A DNA stretch of 64,000 nt, taken from contig NC_061869.1 of NCBI RefSeq assembly GCF_907164915.1, forward strand, positions 18,453,125-18,517,124, written 5' to 3'. The DNA comes from Impatiens glandulifera. Lineage: Eukaryota > Streptophyta > Magnoliopsida > Ericales > Balsaminaceae. The notes under the pieces are model-generated. The model searched no databases, had not been told where the DNA came from, and saw only the letters and a program-made list of their open reading frames with translations. The translations under genes and the position numbers were made by a program. Shown here piece after piece: positions 60,720 to 64,000 of this stretch. How positions within the stretch are numbered: the first letter of the stretch is position 1; the number at the start of each line of letters is the position of its first letter.

Positions 60720-63422
60720 ATGCCCATGCTACTCCAGAATCATCTGTTGATAAGAAGTGGACCAATATGTCCCTGTAAACCGGTGACCATGGCCGGCGCC
60801 GTCGCCGGCGCCGCCGTTTCTAATGTTCCATTGAAATACATCTCAGATTCATCGTCTTCTCGCCGCAGCTTGCATTATCTGAAGCGCTCTAGCAGTCCCC
60901 TCTATGTATCCCCATCTCGTCTCATTTGCAATATGAGCGGCATAAGTGAATCTTCTTCTTTATTTCTCATTTGATATGAATCTCTGCATAAACGTGTTCT
61001 TATTTTCATAATTAAGCTAAACCTAAGTTTGATATTAAAGGGGGGAAATTAAACAAACAGTTGGTGTGCTCTAATCTTGACATTTATTTAGCATTTTACT
61101 TTGCTAGGTTTATCTTGTTTAGGATTAATCACATTTTCAGTTGCAATTAAGGGTATTTTCATTTTACCTTGCTATTGATATGCATGTTCTAGATATGATT
61201 CCAGAACTGGAATATGGAAATCGTGAAGGGAAGAAACCAGAGAAGCGTGAGAATGCTGTTTTCTGGATTATATTACTCAATCTTGGAATTTATGTAGCTG
61301 ATCACATTTTTCAGGTTTATAATAGTAATTTCAATTCTATATTCATATGATTTTCATCTTTATGGGTTATCTTAAATGATCATATCTTGATTACATTAGT
61401 TTGGATGTTGAAAATTATTGTGTGGACTGTGGAATAGGCCTATTTGAAAACCCGTTTTCTAGAAGTTTTGTTTCTGTGATATATGTTTTGAACATAGAAA
61501 CAACCAAAAGCTATTGAAACAGGTTAAACGATTATCCCAAGTGGTGATCTAATCTACATTTGTTTGCAATTTTATTGTTGTAAAAGTTACAAAAGGTATA
61601 CCATTTGATCGTATCTGATTTCAGGTCCGAGGTATCAAGGCCTTATATTTGTACCATAACAGGCCAGTGTGGTTCCAGATTGTGACTGCAACTTTCTGCC
61701 ATGCTAATTGGTCAGTTCTTAATCAAGATTGAGCTGGATAAAATTGGCTATTTGCTATCACATTTTATGATATACTTTGGATCATCATTCAATAAACTTA
61801 TGTCAAATGAAGCAAAATTTCACATTATAATTTGGATCTTGATCCAGAAAATAATCTGGATTATAGAATCACACAAACACACATACAAGACACCAATATT
61901 GTAATGGTTCGGGCGAGAATCAATCTTCAACACAATCTCATACCAAACGAACAAAAATTTACTTGTAATTTAAATCGCCATAGGTTTAATGGTTGATCAT
62001 CAAACATGAACTGTATAATTAATCATATCCTTGTTTTGTACTCCTCTCTCCTGATGTTGTCTCAACTGCTTCTTCGGTGTTTTTTACAACAGGAAGCATC
62101 TCTCCAGCAATCTATTTTTCTTATATATTTTTGGTGAGATCTTATTTTGCCTATTTGGTAAAAAAATTCAATCTCCTGTCACATTTTGATCATCTTGTAA
62201 TTTTACTAAAACAGGTAAGCTTGTTGAAGAAGAGGAAGGGAGTTTTGCCTTGTGGATTTCGTATCTTCTGACTGGTGCTGGAGCAAACCTTGTCTCCTGG
62301 CTAATTCTCCCCAGGAATTCTGTTTCGGTTGGAGCTTCTGGTGCTGTATTTGGACTCTTTGCAGTTAGTGTCCTTGTGAAGGTATTTCCATTTGTCTATG
62401 ATTGATAAAATCTGTGGATTTGTCAAAAAGAAATTTCTAAATTACAAGCACAAAACGAATGATACGGGACTTAGTTATCACTCTTTTTTTTATTGCAGAT
62501 GTCTTGGGATTGGAGGAAGATTCTTGAAGTTCTTATACTGGGTCAATTCGTTATCGAGAAGGCAAGTAACTCTTTGATCTTAATTTTCAATTTTTCATAG
62601 AGAGCTTAACCAAGAAAAATGTTTTCCTATCTACATGTTACTAGATCTTACTTGATTTTTAGCATCTTCATAAGCTAATTCTATTTCACTATATAACATG
62701 GAGTTTTGTTCAAAAGTGTATACATTACCTGTTTTTGTATATAATTGTTTTTCTTTACTTTGGGTTTTAATTTCTCGGTTGCTTTCTCATTGTCATGAAG
62801 ACTCTTAATAACTCATGTGTGGTTATGGATTCAATTCTTCACATTCGGACCATTTAAATTTTTTAATTTTAACCCACTAGGGTAGTTCAAGTGGTAAGAG
62901 TCGTGCTTAAATGAACAAAGGTAGGGTTATGTCTTGACTGTCGGGTGTTTCTAATTTTTATTGCTTTCTCATTTCCAGTTATAAAAGTTGGGGCTTGTTT
63001 GATTTGAATTATTTGTTATTGCCAAATAACAAATCCCTTCAAACATCATTTTCTCAATCCCATTATCAAGTCAACAACTACCCTGATTTTTTAAAAATAT
63101 TTTTACCAAATAATCCATAGATCATACAAGGTCTTGGACACCATTTTCTATCTTCGCCGCAATGTGAATTGTTTTGGGCACTTGTGATTGTGTTGTTGCT
63201 GGATGAATGTGATAACAGGTGATGGAAGCAGCTCAGGCTTCTATTGGGGTTTCAAGCGCTTTAAATGGAGGTGGTTCTGCAATGCAAAATATCAATCACA
63301 TTGCACATCTATCGGGTGCTTTGATAGGCGCTGCTCTCGTATGGCTTCTAAGCAGAGTTCCCTTTCAACCTCCAAGTAATGATGAACTCGCTTCCTCCAA
63401 GAACACAAATAAGACTCAATGA
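60720..63422 (+). CDS. RBL11: rhomboid-family intramembrane serine protease, chloroplast RBL11-like
   Basis: Seven exons, 60720-60945, 61193-61314, 61625-61710, 62093-62133, 62215-62381, 62499-62561 and 63219-63422, join in phase to 302 residues. The Ser/Ala-rich N-terminus looks like a plastid transit peptide. Membrane segments start near FWIILLNLGIYVADHIFQ. Rhomboid signatures are CHANWKHLSSN (H--N type), GASGAVFG with catalytic Ser200, and HIAHLSGALIG with catalytic His265. SWDWRKILEVLILGQFVIEK then VMEAAQAS matches Arabidopsis RBL11, a plastid-envelope or thylakoid protease in known studies. Intron 6 uses a GC donor (AAG then GCAAGT at 62562); all others are GT-AG. The start is uncertain: an in-frame ATG lies at 60690 and another at 60789. 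Intron 6 contains MITE- and SINE-like fragments. Confidence 0.92.
62879..62960 (+). mobile_element. possible tRNA-derived SINE head in RBL11 intron 6
   Basis: TAGTTCAAGTGG fits the pol III A-box pattern (TRGYNNARNNGG), followed after about 30 bp by a degenerate B-box-like GGTTATGTCTTGAC. Only about 80 bp is recognisable and no target duplication is evident. Confidence 0.4.
62990..63136. mobile_element. short MITE in RBL11 intron 6
   Basis: Left GGGCTTGTTTGATTTGAATT-ATTTG and right (opposite strand) AAGACCTTGTATGATCTATGG-ATTATTTGG are inverted, like the ends of the 942-bp element at 50985. About 147 bp. Confidence 0.6.
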
Positions 63423-64000
63423 AGTTTCTAGTTCTGCAATTATGGATGTTCGAATATGATTGCCACTACCACAACATTTGGCAAGACTAGATCTACAAGT
63501 GGATTTTGTATATGAATATTTGCATGCAAATGAAGCAAAACTAAATTTGATGCTTAAGTTAAGCGCCAATTATTACCGATTTTTTGTTTTATAAAGTGGG
63601 ATTGAACTTTGAATTATGTAAATTGGATTACAATTTGACTTCAACTGTTACAATTTTAATTATATTTGATTTTTCTTTTTTTATTATTCTTCTTATTTTG
63701 ATGTGACTTTTCTTTCTTTCTTATAAATAATTTGGCCACTATAAATGAAATTATATTTATATTAAGAAAGAAAAATAAAAACAATTTAAAGTGACAACAA
63801 ATTTTAGTAACAACAAATTAGTCTGAGTAAAAAAATTTACTATAGAATTTGATATTGATTTATCAAATAATTAACTTAATTGCTTCGAAAAGAGTTCACT
63901 TTTATCTACATTAATTTATATATAGAGCATTTAACGTATTGATTCGAATCCAATTGGAATAAATTTGAATTGGACTAGGATTATTAAAAACAAACAATAT
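63423..64000. other. 3' flank of the rhomboid gene; no further gene seen
   Basis: The 3' UTR presumably covers the first 150-200 bp. The rest is AT-rich with no coding similarity up to the window end. Confidence 0.45.

Overview
The window is plant nuclear DNA, most likely from an AT-rich, repeat-rich eudicot. It has long AT-rich intergenic stretches, intron-rich genes with GT-AG borders, and MITEs, hAT, LINE and LTR relics. Its three real genes match plant families: CPSF73-II, RDR1 and an RBL11-type plastid rhomboid. I cannot name the species.

Layout. (1) 1-4924, minus strand: 5' two-thirds of a CPSF73-II (Integrator-11-like) gene, 12 coding exons, 383 codons in phase; the C-terminal exons lie beyond base 1. 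Its introns carry one clear and one possible MITE. (2) 6035-11262: a decayed DUF1985/ULP1-like (C48) cysteine-protease gene of the kind carried by plant transposons. It lies between GC-rich minisatellite blocks in opposite orientation, and its acidic middle is built of tandemly duplicated phase-0 exons with very short introns. (3) 11263-17200: AT-rich DNA with a 519-bp perfect hexanucleotide array and a 5'-truncated minus-strand LINE. (4) 17200-50000: a repeat sea. A dispersed LTR-like family containing GACCGAG-rich blocks appears six times. A segmental duplication (21805-25850 versus 33660-38875) was later split by a solo LTR in one copy and joined to a hAT element at the end of the other. 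A second duplicated pair is 27835-30340 versus 46985-49510. Two solo LTRs of one family, in opposite orientation, each have perfect 5-bp target duplications. Several tandem arrays are present. The first segmental duplication carries, in both copies, a promoter-like block (site II elements, telo-box, TATA, CT-rich leader) with no recognisable protein downstream. (5) 50985-52830: a PIF/Harbinger-type MITE with TAA target duplication and a hAT dimerisation-domain relic. (6) 53860-59768: an apparently intact RDR1 gene (1109 aa, four coding exons plus a 5'-UTR intron). (7) 60720-63422: an RBL11-like rhomboid gene (302 aa, seven exons), including one GC-AG intron.

The three intact genes do not form a pathway. 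CPSF73-II acts in nuclear RNA 3'-end processing, RDR1 makes dsRNA for antiviral and endogenous silencing, and the rhomboid is a plastid membrane protease. Exon borders were read by eye from protein-family similarity and phase consistency. Repeat borders are approximate unless a target-site duplication is quoted.
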